The translations under genes were made by a program, and so were the position numbers. DNA of 64,000 nucleotides from an uncultured Bartonella sp. (GTDB lineage Bacteria; Pseudomonadota; Alphaproteobacteria; Rhizobiales; Rhizobiaceae), in the NCBI RefSeq assembly GCF_945277285.1, contig NZ_CALYPR010000001.1:62001-126000 (forward strand), written 5' to 3'. Below the pieces are notes generated by a model that saw nothing but the letters and a program-made list of their open reading frames with translations, made no database searches and was not told where the DNA came from. The number at the start of each line of letters is the position of its first letter. The stretch's first letter is position 1. Below, piece after piece: positions 18,908 through 27,485 of this stretch.

Positions 18908-19645
18908 TTAAATCATTGCCATACCACCGTTCACATGCAAAGTCTGACCGGTCACAAAAGCTGCCTCGTCACTTGCAAGGTAAATAGCGGCAGCTGCAAC
19001 ATCTTTACTTGTTCCCATGCGTTTCATCGGGATTGCAGACATAATGGTTTCTTTTTGCTTCTCATTGAGCTTGTCGGTCATTGCCGACTCAATAAAACCC
19101 GGAGCAATACAATTGACTGTCACATTGCGGCTTGCAATTTCCTGCGCCAATGATTTCGAAAAACCGATAATACCTGCTTTGGTTGCACAATAATTTGTCT
19201 GCCCCGGATTGCCGATCACGCCAACGATAGATGAAATGTTGATGATACGTCCATAACGCCGACGCATCATCGGGTGGGTCAAAGCACGCGTGAGAAGAAA
19301 CACTGCAGTCAAATTAACTGCCAACACATCATCCCAGTCACGATCACTCATGCGTACGAACAGACCATCGCGGGTGATACCTGCATTATTAACCAGAATA
19401 TCGATACCATCCATTTCGGTTTCGGCTTTTTCTGCCAATTTCTTGATCTCCTCACGATCAGAAAGATTGGCAGGCAAAACAAAACAGTTATCACCCAGTT
19501 CTTCAGCCAAAGCCTTGAGCTTCTCTTCGCGCGTGCCATGAAGACCAACAATAGCGCCCCTTTCGTGCAGTTGACGTGCTATTGCCTCGCCAATGCCACC
19601 GGTTGCTCCAGTCACAAGAGCCTTACGCCCTTTGAAATCAAACAT
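18908..19645 (-). CDS. fabG: 3-oxoacyl-[acyl-carrier-protein] reductase
   Basis: A 245-residue short-chain dehydrogenase that reduces 3-oxoacyl-ACP with NADPH. Seen: the cofactor motif TGATGGIGEAIA near residue 12, NNAGITRDGLFVRM, the catalytic Ser-Tyr-Lys set (NISSIVG; YCATKAG) and the C-terminal GGMAMI. ATG 19645 has GAGGA eight bases upstream; the GTG at 19651 is ignored. It follows fabD by 15 bp, so the two are co-transcribed. Confidence 0.96.
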   Translation of the reverse strand: MFDFKGRKALVTGATGGIGEAIARQLHERGAIVGLHGTREEKLKALAEELGDNCFVLPANLSDREEIKKLAEKAETEMDGIDILVNNAGITRDGLFVRMSDRDWDDVLAVNLTAVFLLTRALTHPMMRRRYGRIINISSIVGVIGNPGQTNYCATKAGIIGFSKSLAQEIASRNVTVNCIAPGFIESAMTDKLNEKQKETIMSAIPMKRMGTSKDVAAAAIYLASDEAAFVTGQTLHVNGGMAMI

Positions 19646-19660
19646 CGTCACATTCCTCGT

Positions 19661-20605
19661 TTACACACCTAGCGCCTTCAGCGCAGTTTCAATTTCTTCT
19701 GCCGATCCAACGGATAGACCGTTCAAATTGCGATCGATTCTTCTTGCAAGCCCCGTCAGCACCTTGCCACAGCCAACTTCAAAAAGAGTATCGACATTAT
19801 GAGCCGCAAACCATTCAACCGTTTCACGCCATCTAACCCGTCCTGTAACTTGATGGACAAGCAATTCGATAATTTTTTCAGGATTGTTTTCCGGTTTGAC
19901 TGTAACATTCGGAATAACCGGTACAAGTGGTGCCAATTTATTGACGTCGAGCAGCGCCTCATGCATAGCATCGGCCGCAGGCTGCATCAGCGATGAATGG
20001 AATGGTGCGGAAACGGAAAGCAGAATTGCCCGTTTAGCGCCCTTTTCTGTAGCCAGCTTCACAGCAGCATTAACGGCCTTTGTCTCTCCGGAGATCACAA
20101 GTTGGCCACCACCGTTATCATTGGCTATTTGGCAAACGCCATCGCCCAGAACAGAACTGCAAATTTCCGCCACGACATTTTCATCAAGTCCGATAATTGC
20201 CGCCATTGCCCCCTCTCCTACTGCCACAGCTGCCTGCATGGCGTTGCCGCGTATGCGCAATAGACGTGCCGTATCGGCAAGACTGAATGTACGGGCTGCA
20301 CATAGTGCCGAATATTCACCCAACGAATGGCCCGCAACGAATGAAACCCGCGATTTTAAATCAAGACCATTTTTTTCAAGAACTCGTATCACCGCCATCG
20401 AAACGGCCATCAATGCGGGTTGTGCATTGGCCGTCAATGTCAAAACATCTTCCGGCCCTTCAAACATTACGGATGACAGTTTTTCCCCCAATGCATCATC
20501 GACTTCTTCAAAGACTGCACGCGCTTCTAAAAACTGTTCCGACAACGCTTTGCCCATGCCCACCGTTTGGCTTCCCTGACCGGGGAAAGTAAATGCACAA
20601 ACCAT
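19661..20605 (-). CDS. fabD: malonyl-CoA:ACP transacylase
   Basis: A 314-residue enzyme that moves malonyl from CoA to AcpP, feeding the condensing enzymes. Seen: the opening FTFPGQGSQTVGMG, the active-site serine in GHSLGEYSALCA and the catalytic His in SAPFHSSLM. The ATG at 20605 has a strong AAGGAG site nine bases upstream. First gene of the fabD-fabG pair. Confidence 0.95.
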   Translation of the reverse strand: MVCAFTFPGQGSQTVGMGKALSEQFLEARAVFEEVDDALGEKLSSVMFEGPEDVLTLTANAQPALMAVSMAVIRVLEKNGLDLKSRVSFVAGHSLGEYSALCAARTFSLADTARLLRIRGNAMQAAVAVGEGAMAAIIGLDENVVAEICSSVLGDGVCQIANDNGGGQLVISGETKAVNAAVKLATEKGAKRAILLSVSAPFHSSLMQPAADAMHEALLDVNKLAPLVPVIPNVTVKPENNPEKIIELLVHQVTGRVRWRETVEWFAAHNVDTLFEVGCGKVLTGLARRIDRNLNGLSVGSAEEIETALKALGV

Positions 20606-20645
20606 TAGAGTTTACTCCTTGGCTTAAAAACAAACATCAACTGGT

Positions 20646-20674
20646 CTTGACCTATAAAAGTGAAGAAAGTCAAG
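20646..20674. promoter_or_regulatory. inverted repeat upstream of fabD
   Basis: CTTGAC (20646-20651) and GTCAAG (20669-20674) form an inverted repeat with a 17-bp spacer, 41-69 bp before the fabD start. It could be an operator or part of a promoter (TTGACT on the minus strand). No known regulator is assigned; chance is possible. Confidence 0.25.
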
Positions 20675-20691
20675 TCGGACACAGTTGAATA

Positions 20692-21273
20692 CTATTCTAA
20701 ATCTGTTCCTCTTCCTTTTGGAGAAAAAGGCAATTGATAAATAAACTTCGGAAAGAAAGGCACCAGAAAGCGAATAACAATCATACTGACAACGAGTCCT
20801 ACCACGATCCCTCCGAGAATATCCGAAGGATAGTGAACCCCTGTAAAAACCCGCCCCCAACAGGTTAATAGTGCCAAAACTAGCGCCACTCTGGCAGCTT
20901 GCCTATAACGGTAACAATAAAGCGAAACCACGTAAATTGTAAAAATCAATGCGTGATTACTCGGAAAAGAGGCGTTTTCCTTGTGCTCTATGAGAGCTTT
21001 GACAATTCCGGCTACAAAAGGGCGCGGTCGATAGAAGAGATGTCCGATAATGAAACTGCAAATAAGACCGATAGCTACGGCCACGACAATGGCAAGCGCA
21101 GTCTGCCGCTCCCCTCTTCCTCCGACAAGCCACAATATAATCAGATGAAGCGGAATGAAATAGATAAGAAATTTTGCACAAATAATTCCAAAATAGGCTA
21201 CTAAAGTGGGTGTTTGCGGGGTCGCAGCAAAAAAATTGAAAAACAGGATGTCGATCTCATTTAAGAAAGCCAT
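20692..21273 (-). CDS. PAP2-family membrane phosphatase (undecaprenyl-diphosphatase-like)
   Basis: A 193-residue inner-membrane protein with five or six hydrophobic segments and the three PAP2 phosphatase motifs: RPRPF, PSNHALI and the last one around GVHYPSDILGG. Such enzymes dephosphorylate lipid pyrophosphates such as undecaprenyl diphosphate (BcrC type), phosphatidic acid or lipid A; the substrate cannot be fixed from sequence. ATG 21273 with GGAG ten bases upstream is chosen over TTG 21282. It lies 86 bp upstream of fabD on the same strand. Confidence 0.82.
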   Translation of the reverse strand: MAFLNEIDILFFNFFAATPQTPTLVAYFGIICAKFLIYFIPLHLIILWLVGGRGERQTALAIVVAVAIGLICSFIIGHLFYRPRPFVAGIVKALIEHKENASFPSNHALIFTIYVVSLYCYRYRQAARVALVLALLTCWGRVFTGVHYPSDILGGIVVGLVVSMIVIRFLVPFFPKFIYQLPFSPKGRGTDLE

Positions 21274-21372
21274 TTTGTCCAAACTCCCAAAATAGGCTGT
21301 TTATAATTCTGCCACTCATATATCGACATCATCTTTCTTCCAACTGAAAAACGTTTTTCCGTCGGTTCCTTC

Positions 21373-21401
21373 TTGCTATTTTACTAAATAGACTGTAAAG
21401 A
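21373..21401 (+). promoter_or_regulatory. possible promoter of rpsF-rpsR
   Basis: TTGCTA at 21373-21378 and TAAAGA at 21396-21401 are separated by 17 bp. It would produce a 5' leader of about 200 bases before rpsF, which matches the unusually GC-rich, hairpin-rich region there. Confidence 0.35.
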
Positions 21402-21414
21402 CAGCCCGTTCATT

Positions 21415-21600
21415 GTCGGCATTTGGCCGGGGGTTGAACGGAGGGCCGTTTTATCGCGGCAGGAAACACAAATGTTTCAAGCCTCCCGTGTCTCCGCTCT
21501 CGAATGTCTCGAAACACGCGTCCTTTCTTCTTCGGATTTTCCGGAAAGGCAAGTCGCAGAGGCTTTGCGCCAGCGGTCGACAAAGATTGATTGAAGAAAG
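21415..21600 (+). ncRNA. possible structured leader of the rpsF-rpsR message
   Basis: This untranslated stretch is clearly richer in G and C than the DNA just left of it, and has several short complementary pairs: AACGG/CCGTT near 21439-21452, GAAAC/GTTTC near 21465-21480, and CGTGT/ACACG near 21488-21520. Ribosomal S6/S18 leaders that bind the S6:S18 complex are known in other bacteria; I cannot show that this is one. Confidence 0.33.
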
Positions 21601-21608
21601 GCAAAACA

Positions 21609-22019
21609 ATGGCTCTTTATGAACATGTGTTCCTTGCCCGACAGGATATTGCACCGCAGCAGGTTGACCAGCTTGTAGAGCTTTACAAGGGAGTCATTGA
21701 GGCCAACGGTGGTAAAGTCGGGCGCATTGAAAATTGGGGTTTACGCACCCTTACCTATCGTATTCGCAAGAATCGCAAGGCTTATTATGTATTGATGAAT
21801 ATTGATGCACCGGCTGCTGCAATTGCTGAAGTCGAGCGCCAGATGCGCATCAATGAAGATATTCTTCGCTATATGACTGTTCGCGTTAACGAGCTTGAAG
21901 AAGGCCAGTCGGCTATGCTTTCGCGCCGTGACCGTGATGAACGCTATAGCAAAGATGATGATCGTCCGCGCCGTTCGCGCCGCTCACGTGATGATGACAC
22001 TAATGAAGGAGATGAATAA
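21609..22019 (+). CDS. rpsF: 30S ribosomal protein S6
   Basis: A 136-residue protein with the S6 fold at residues 1-95 ([33 protein letters not shown]) and a charged Arg/Asp-rich tail (about residues 112-136) typical of alphaproteobacterial S6. It pairs with S18 in the small-subunit platform. ATG 21609 has an AAAGG site nine bases before it. Its TAA overlaps the rpsR ATG by one base. Confidence 0.96.
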   Translation: MALYEHVFLARQDIAPQQVDQLVELYKGVIEANGGKVGRIENWGLRTLTYRIRKNRKAYYVLMNIDAPAAAIAEVERQMRINEDILRYMTVRVNELEEGQSAMLSRRDRDERYSKDDDRPRRSRRSRDDDTNEGDE

Positions 22020-22267
22020 TGGTTGACATTACACAGGTCCCAACCCGTCGTCCTTTCCATCGTCGTCGCAAGACCTGCCCGTTTTCAGGCCCTAATGCAC
22101 CAAAGATCGACTATAAGGATGTGAAACTTCTTCAACGCTATATTTCAGAGCGCGGCAAGATTGTTCCTTCCCGCATTACAGCTGTCAGCCAGAAAAAGCA
22201 GCGCGAATTGGCCAAAGCCATCAAGCGTGCCCGTTTCCTTGGCCTGCTGCCATATGTGGTAAAATAA
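22019..22267 (+). CDS. rpsR: 30S ribosomal protein S18
   Basis: An 82-residue basic protein of the S18 family; it contains [20 protein letters not shown], the conserved core, and the closing [11 protein letters not shown]. It binds S6 and 16S rRNA. Start overlaps the rpsF stop (TAATG). A strong terminator follows eight bases after the stop. Confidence 0.97.
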   Translation: MVDITQVPTRRPFHRRRKTCPFSGPNAPKIDYKDVKLLQRYISERGKIVPSRITAVSQKKQRELAKAIKRARFLGLLPYVVK

Positions 22268-22274
22268 GCATTTT

Positions 22275-22299
22275 GCAGCCGGTACTACCGGCTGCTTTT
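22275..22299 (+). terminator. rho-independent terminator after rpsR
   Basis: GCAGCCGGT (22275-22283) and ACCGGCTGC (22287-22295) form a perfect 9-bp GC-rich stem with a three-base loop, followed by TTTT. Confidence 0.85.
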
Positions 22300-22381
22300 C
22301 CTGCTTTCGGTGCAGGGTTAAACAAATCCGAAGTTGGAGCATAAATTCAGCCCCTAACTGCAAAGGCAGGACAGCGAAGCA

Positions 22382-23362
22382 ATGTTGCAAAATAAAACCT
22401 ACATTTTTCCAGCAGGTATTTTAGGCGGGCTTTTTGCGTCTGTCCTTGCAACTGCAATTATGGGATTTTTTCTGGTTTTCCCGCCTTTTGCATTGTTTCT
22501 CGGTTGCTTTATGTCTCTGCCAATTTTTGTTGTTGCCTTTGGCTGGGGCACAATGGCAAGCCTTATAGCTCTCATTACCGCGGCAATCGTGCTTGTTATC
22601 GCACAGAATTTCTATATCGGGCTTGGTTTTACACTGCTATTTTTCTTACCGGCGGTCTATGCCTCATGGCTGCTAGGTCTTGCAAAAACCGACCATGATG
22701 GACAGACAATTAAATGGTACCCGCTTTCATCGGTGATATTTCTACTCACTGGGTTCATATCGATCATCAGTGTTTTTATCGGTTTATTATTGTACAATAA
22801 TTCATCGACACCAATCTTCGCCGAAGAAATTGCTAATTTCGTTACCAATTCCTTGCGGCAAACAAATTCGGCAAATGAAACTGACATCATAGCATTCCAT
22901 GATTTTTTGGTAACAAATATCGCACCGCTGATGTCAAGTAGCCTTGCCACCTATGGGGTTATCTTCCTTATTGGAAATTTATATTTTTCTCTTGTTGGTG
23001 CGCAACGCATGAAACGACTTGCCCGTCCGCGTGATGACTGGCCAAAAAAATTTCGTCTGCCTGTTGCAGCACTTGGCATCTTTATTGTTGCTTTCGGGGC
23101 GACTTTTTTTGAACTCGGTACATTTCTTGATCTTTGTGCGTTGGTATTCAATACAACATTTACTTTAGCAATTTCCCTGACGGGACTTGCCTATCTTCAC
23201 AATATAACACGAGGAATAAATGGCCGATTTTTTATATTGGCTTTAGTCTATATCGGACTTTTTACCTTTATATTCACTGTACCAATATCTCTGATACTTC
23301 TTCTCATGGGAATTTGGACGACTATCCAAGAAAACCGCCAACGCGGAAAAGCACAAAACTAA
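22382..23362 (+). CDS. DUF2232 family membrane protein
   Basis: A 326-residue inner-membrane protein with about eight hydrophobic segments, of the DUF2232/YybS-like family whose genes sit between rpsR and rplI in many alphaproteobacteria. Visible blocks: PPFALFLGCFMSLPIFVVAFGW early, a periplasmic loop near residues 135-175, and RPRDDWPKKFRLP between later helices. Molecular role unknown. It lies behind the rpsR terminator and 22 bp before rplI, so it probably shares the rplI transcript. Confidence 0.75.
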   Translation: MLQNKTYIFPAGILGGLFASVLATAIMGFFLVFPPFALFLGCFMSLPIFVVAFGWGTMASLIALITAAIVLVIAQNFYIGLGFTLLFFLPAVYASWLLGLAKTDHDGQTIKWYPLSSVIFLLTGFISIISVFIGLLLYNNSSTPIFAEEIANFVTNSLRQTNSANETDIIAFHDFLVTNIAPLMSSSLATYGVIFLIGNLYFSLVGAQRMKRLARPRDDWPKKFRLPVAALGIFIVAFGATFFELGTFLDLCALVFNTTFTLAISLTGLAYLHNITRGINGRFFILALVYIGLFTFIFTVPISLILLLMGIWTTIQENRQRGKAQN

Positions 23363-23384
23363 TCGCATTTGAAAGGATTTTAAA

Positions 23385-23993
23385 ATGGATGTTATTCTTC
23401 TAGAACGTATTGCCCGCCTCGGTCAAATGGGCGACACAGTTTCAGTAAAAGACGGTTTTGCCCGCAATTTTCTTTTTCCCCAAGGAAAAGCATTACGCGC
23501 CAATGATGCCAATAAAAAGAAATTCGAGTCTCAAAGAGCCCAGCTTGAAGCCCGCAATCTAGAACGTAAGAGCGAAGCTCAACAAGTTGCTGACAAGCTT
23601 GATGGCAAAACTTTCGTTGTTATCCGCTCTGCCGGTGAAACAGGCCAACTTTATGGCTCTGTCTCGACTCGTGATATTGCCGACATCATTACTGCGGAAG
23701 GCTTTTCAATTATCCGCACACAAGTCGAGCTCAACCACCCGATCAAGACAATTGGCCTTCACAATGTTGCTGTCAATCTACACCCTGAAGTACAGGTCAA
23801 TGTCACAATCAACATTGCCCGCTCGGCTGAAGAAGCTGAACGTCAGGCAGCTGGCGAAGATTTAACTTCGATCGAAGCCATCTATGGCATTGAAGAGGAG
23901 CCTTTGGCTGAAGAGGTTTTTGACGAAGAAGGTGCTGAACACGAAGCAAAGAAAAAGGCTGAGGAAAACACCGAAAAAACTGAAGAAAAATAA
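23385..23993 (+). CDS. rplI: 50S ribosomal protein L9
   Basis: A 202-residue L9: N-terminal RNA-binding domain at residues 1-40 ([25 protein letters not shown]), a long central helix (about 41-75) and the C-terminal domain up to about 150. A further 50 residues rich in Glu, Lys and Ala follow; E. coli L9 has 149 residues, while long charged tails are common in Rhizobiales. A terminator lies at 24092-24121. Confidence 0.96.
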   Translation: MDVILLERIARLGQMGDTVSVKDGFARNFLFPQGKALRANDANKKKFESQRAQLEARNLERKSEAQQVADKLDGKTFVVIRSAGETGQLYGSVSTRDIADIITAEGFSIIRTQVELNHPIKTIGLHNVAVNLHPEVQVNVTINIARSAEEAERQAAGEDLTSIEAIYGIEEEPLAEEVFDEEGAEHEAKKKAEENTEKTEEK

Positions 23994-24091
23994 ATCTTCG
24001 TTTGTTGCCAATGATTTAACCTTCTTGGGTGCGACTGACTGGCCCACTTATCTGCGGCTGTTGTTTATTGACATGTCAAAAAAAAATGAAC

Positions 24092-24121
24092 ACACCCGAT
24101 CATGTGGTCGGGTGTTTTTTT
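24092..24121 (+). terminator. rho-independent terminator after rplI
   Basis: ACACCCGA (24092-24099) pairs with TCGGGTGT (24108-24115) around an eight-base loop that can close further by two pairs, followed by a run of six or seven T. Confidence 0.82.
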
Positions 24122-24241
24122 AAACAAACAGCACTATAAACGGCTCACTCGTTAGAACAGTTATTAAATAGCTATTTTATCGACACCTACTTTTGCATCC
24201 AAAAGCGCTCAATTTATTGAATGAAGTATAGGACTTTATAG

Positions 24242-25606
24242 ATGTTTGCTTTATTGAAAACGGCAGCCAGCCACATTATTACAAAAGGTAATCTGACAAT
24301 TACCGATTCAAAGGGGGGCACTTACCAGTTTGGCGATCAAACTGGTAAGCCGATTGAGATACGCTTTACATCAGCTAAATGGGAACGCGAAGTGGCACTT
24401 GATCCGGCTTTGAAACTGGGTGAAGCCTATATGGAGGGTGGTTTTACTTTTATAAAAGGCGATATTTATTCACTTCTCGAAACAATTTTTGAAAGCACAG
24501 GACCAATTGCCGAAAACGAAATGTGGATGAAAGCTTTCTATTTTATCCGCACTGCGACAAAACGATTCGTCCAGATGAACTCGCTACGCCGTTCTGCAAA
24601 AAACGTCGAGCACCATTACGACCTTTCGAGCAAACTTTATGAAATGTTTCTTGATCCGGATCGTCAATATTCGTGTGGCTATTTTGAAAAACCGCACGAA
24701 AGCCTTGCTGAGGCACAACTGGCCAAAAAACGACATCTTGCAGCCAAGCTTCAGGTTAAACAAGGTGAAAAGCTCCTTGATATTGGTTGTGGCTGGGGTG
24801 GTCTCGGTCTTTATTTTTCCAGAGTTCTGGGTGCTGACGTGACTGGCGTCACGCTTTCGCATGAACAACATAAAATAGCCAATCAGCGCGCCGAAGATAT
24901 GGGCCTTGAGCAGAAAGCCAAATTTTTGCTTCTCGATTACCGTAAGCTGGATGATGCTTTCGATAAAATTGTGTCGGTAGGTATGTTCGAGCATGTCGGT
25001 ATTGGTCATTATAAGGAATATTTTGGCCATGTAAAAAGGCTGTTGAAACCTAACGGCCGTTTTGTTCTTCATTCTATCGGGCGTTCCGGAGAACCGGGAT
25101 CAACCAATCCATGGATTGCAAAATATATTTTTCCCGGCGGCTATATTCCGTCTTTGTCCGAAGTCATACCTGTTATTGAAAAAAGCGGACTTATCATTAC
25201 CGATATTGAAATATTGCGCTTACATTATGCAGAAACTCTAAAAGCATGGCGCGAAGCGTTCCTTGCCCATTGGGACGAAGCCGAAGCGCTTTATGATGAA
25301 CGGTTTTGCCGCATGTGGGAATTCTATCTGGCAGCTTCCGAAAGCGCATTCCGCTGGCAAGGGATGATGGTATTTCAAATCCAACTTGCTCATAAGCAGG
25401 ACGCTGTGCCGTTAACCCGTGATTACATTATGGAAGAAGAGGCAAAGCTTAGAAAAATTGATGCCGACCCCAATTTACCAACAACAAAGAAAGCTCCAAA
25501 AAACGGGGTAAATTCGACCGAGAACGCGAACAAAAATCCACTATCCAGTGAAAAAGCGGGAAAAACGGTGCGCAAACGTGCAACCGCACAAAAAACAAAA
25601 AAATAA
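24242..25606 (+). CDS. cfa: cyclopropane-fatty-acyl-phospholipid synthase
   Basis: A 454-residue enzyme that adds a methylene group from S-adenosylmethionine to double bonds of membrane phospholipid acyl chains. An N-terminal lipid-binding part (residues 1-115) leads into the methyltransferase domain with the SAM motif LLDIGCGWGGLGLYF near residue 178 and family blocks YSCGYF and SVGMFEHVG. The last 45 residues are a Lys/Asn/Ala-rich low-complexity tail beyond the catalytic domain. ATG 24242 has AGGA eight bases upstream. A perfect 12-bp hairpin lies inside codons 27-36. The gene stands alone between rplI and dnaB. Confidence 0.92.
   Translation: MFALLKTAASHIITKGNLTITDSKGGTYQFGDQTGKPIEIRFTSAKWEREVALDPALKLGEAYMEGGFTFIKGDIYSLLETIFESTGPIAENEMWMKAFYFIRTATKRFVQMNSLRRSAKNVEHHYDLSSKLYEMFLDPDRQYSCGYFEKPHESLAEAQLAKKRHLAAKLQVKQGEKLLDIGCGWGGLGLYFSRVLGADVTGVTLSHEQHKIANQRAEDMGLEQKAKFLLLDYRKLDDAFDKIVSVGMFEHVGIGHYKEYFGHVKRLLKPNGRFVLHSIGRSGEPGSTNPWIAKYIFPGGYIPSLSEVIPVIEKSGLIITDIEILRLHYAETLKAWREAFLAHWDEAEALYDERFCRMWEFYLAASESAFRWQGMMVFQIQLAHKQDAVPLTRDYIMEEEAKLRKIDADPNLPTTKKAPKNGVNSTENANKNPLSSEKAGKTVRKRATAQKTKK
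24321..24349 (+). repeat. perfect 12-bp inverted repeat inside the start of cfa
   Basis: CTTACCAGTTTG (24321-24332) and CAAACTGGTAAG (24338-24349) are exact reverse complements with a five-base loop (GCGAT). It lies about 80 bases into the cfa coding sequence and would fold strongly in the mRNA. No T tract follows. Confidence 0.75.
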
Positions 25607-25674
25607 ATTTCTCACAAGCTGCATTTTCATTCAATTTTAGAACTGAAGCAAAAACAGTTTATTATGAGATAAAT

Positions 25675-25704
25675 AACACCACAGACTTCAAAATCTGTGG
25701 TGTT
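25675..25704 (+). terminator. 11-bp perfect hairpin downstream of cfa (possible terminator)
   Basis: AACACCACAGA (25675-25685) and TCTGTGGTGTT (25694-25704) pair perfectly with an eight-base loop, 68 bases past the cfa stop. There is no T tract behind it, so it may block 3' decay or act with Rho rather than terminate by itself. Confidence 0.5.
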
Positions 25705-25775
25705 CGAACATGCTTTGAGGTGTGATAACTACTTTACTTGTCTCATATCTTGATAGAAATATGTGCTTTGTCTTG

Positions 25776-25833
25776 AGCCGCGCATTACCGGGCGGCTATC
25801 GACTAAATCACGTTTAGTAAGCGTTTTTCGCTT
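25776..25833. ncRNA. three tandem hairpins, candidate structured RNA
   Basis: AGCCG/CGGCT (25776-25780 with 25793-25797), ACTAAA/TTTAGT (25802-25807 with 25813-25818) and AAGCG/CGCTT (25819-25823 with 25829-25833) follow one another with almost no spacing. Stems are short (5-6 bp) but all perfect. It could be a small RNA or part of the dnaB leader; strand is undetermined. Confidence 0.3.
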
Positions 25834-25977
25834 CCCGGCTCCATCGTGGTGTAAAAGTCGGTCGATGCAGTTAAAATGTTATTTATAGGCAAAAAAAAGT
25901 GGCGATTCCTGTCAACTTTAGAGTAAGGTGTTCAGGTTGTTATATTTAACTAAGTTCAGGCGAGCAGCAACAGACTA

Positions 25978-27480
25978 ATGTCAGAAGCAAAAGTTCTCAA
26001 TCTCGGGCAAACAAACGGCGATGAAGCACTCCCGTTCAGACAGGTTCCGCATAACATCGAAGCGGAACAAGCTCTGCTCGGCGCAATTCTTATCAACAAT
26101 GACGCACTTGATCGTGTGTCCGATTTTTTAAAGCCTGAACATTTTTTCGAACCTTTACATCAGACAATCTATGCCGTTTTGAGCGAAATGATCAAAAATG
26201 GCAAGCTTGCAAACCCTGTCACAATCAAACCGTTTATTCCGGCAAACGAGAAAATTGGTGATATGACAGTGTATGCCTATGTTGTCCGCATGGCGACCGA
26301 GGCTGTTACCATTATCAATGCCGAGGATTACGGACGTGCTATCTATGATCTTTTTACCCGTCGTGCGTTGATTGATCTGGGCAATGAAATTGTCAATACT
26401 GCCTATGACTCGCCGATTGATCTTACGCCTAACAAGCAGATAGAAAATGTCGAACAGAAGCTTTTCACGCTAGCTGAAACAGGCAAATATGGTGGTGGTT
26501 TTGAAAGTTTCGACGATGCGGTCAGAAAAGCCATTGATATGGCGGGAGCTGCCAAAAAACGCACATCACGGCTTTCCGGCATACCAACCCAGCTTAAAAA
26601 GCTCGACGAACAAATGGGGGGGCTGCAGCGTTCCGATCTTATTATTCTTGCCGGCCGCCCCGGCATGGGCAAGACCTCGCTTGCAACCAATATAGCGTTT
26701 AATATTGCCAACGCCTTTATAAAGGCACAAGAAGAAAAACTTCCTGCCGAAGAAAATGAAGGTGGTGTTGTCGGCTTTTTTTCTCTCGAAATGTCATCCG
26801 AACAGCTGGCAACCCGTATTATATCGGAGCAGGCTGAAGTATCGTCTTCAAAAATTCGTCGTGGCGATATTTCCGAAGACCAGTTTGCCAAACTCCTTCA
26901 TTCAATGACCAGATTGCAAAAAGCACCGCTTTATATTGACCAGACTGGCGGCATTTCGATTGCACAATTATCCGCGCGTGCTCGGCGGCTTAAACGCCAG
27001 CATGGTCTTGACGTTCTGGTGGTTGACTATGTGCAATTGATGACCGGTGTCTCAAAACGCGCATCGGAAAACCGTGTGCAGGAAATTACCGAAATTACAA
27101 CGGGTCTGAAATCGCTTGCCAAAGAGCTCAATATTCCGATTATTGCGCTATCGCAGCTTTCCCGTCAGGTTGAATCGCGTGACGACAAACGTCCTCAACT
27201 TTCAGATCTTCGTGAATCAGGTTCTATCGAGCAGGATGCCGATGTTGTGCTGTTTGTTTATCGTGATGAATATTATATCAAGAATAAAGAGCCGAAACTG
27301 GGCAGCGAAGAACATCTGAAGTGGCAGGCAGAAATGGAAGAAGTATTTGGCAAAGCCGAAGTGATTGTCGCCAAACAACGCCATGGCCCGACAGGAACTG
27401 TGCGGCTTGCATTTCAGGCAGAATATACCCGCTTTTCCGATCTTGCTGAAAGCGACAAATTGCCAGAGCAATTCGGCTGA
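25978..27480 (+). CDS. dnaB: replicative DNA helicase
   Basis: A 500-residue DnaB. The N-terminal domain begins VPHNIEAEQALLGAIL (residues about 23-38); the RecA-like C-terminal domain has Walker A GRPGMGKTSL near residue 228, the family block FSLEMSSEQLATRI, and the Walker B segment VVDYVQLM. The hexamer unwinds DNA at the replication fork. Codon GTG/TTG alternatives are not needed: ATG 25978 fits. radA starts five bases after the stop; many Rhizobiales have alr between these two genes. Confidence 0.96.
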   Translation: MSEAKVLNLGQTNGDEALPFRQVPHNIEAEQALLGAILINNDALDRVSDFLKPEHFFEPLHQTIYAVLSEMIKNGKLANPVTIKPFIPANEKIGDMTVYAYVVRMATEAVTIINAEDYGRAIYDLFTRRALIDLGNEIVNTAYDSPIDLTPNKQIENVEQKLFTLAETGKYGGGFESFDDAVRKAIDMAGAAKKRTSRLSGIPTQLKKLDEQMGGLQRSDLIILAGRPGMGKTSLATNIAFNIANAFIKAQEEKLPAEENEGGVVGFFSLEMSSEQLATRIISEQAEVSSSKIRRGDISEDQFAKLLHSMTRLQKAPLYIDQTGGISIAQLSARARRLKRQHGLDVLVVDYVQLMTGVSKRASENRVQEITEITTGLKSLAKELNIPIIALSQLSRQVESRDDKRPQLSDLRESGSIEQDADVVLFVYRDEYYIKNKEPKLGSEEHLKWQAEMEEVFGKAEVIVAKQRHGPTGTVRLAFQAEYTRFSDLAESDKLPEQFG

Positions 27481-27485
27481 TTTCC

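Larger units (their letters stand above)
25607..25977. other. 371-bp gap between cfa and dnaB with several hairpins
   Basis: No ORF is supported. It contains an 11-bp perfect inverted repeat (25675-25704) and three adjacent hairpins (25776-25833), listed separately. The promoter of dnaB must be here; no convincing -35/-10 pair was found. Confidence 0.5.

Noticed and set aside
24584..25072. 162-codon minus-strand ORF inside cfa
   Set aside because: Fully inside a well-recognised gene in the opposite strand; no domain, odd composition. Treated as a shadow frame, like 4565-4936, 5727-6182, 26403-26891 and 27217-27666 on the minus strand.
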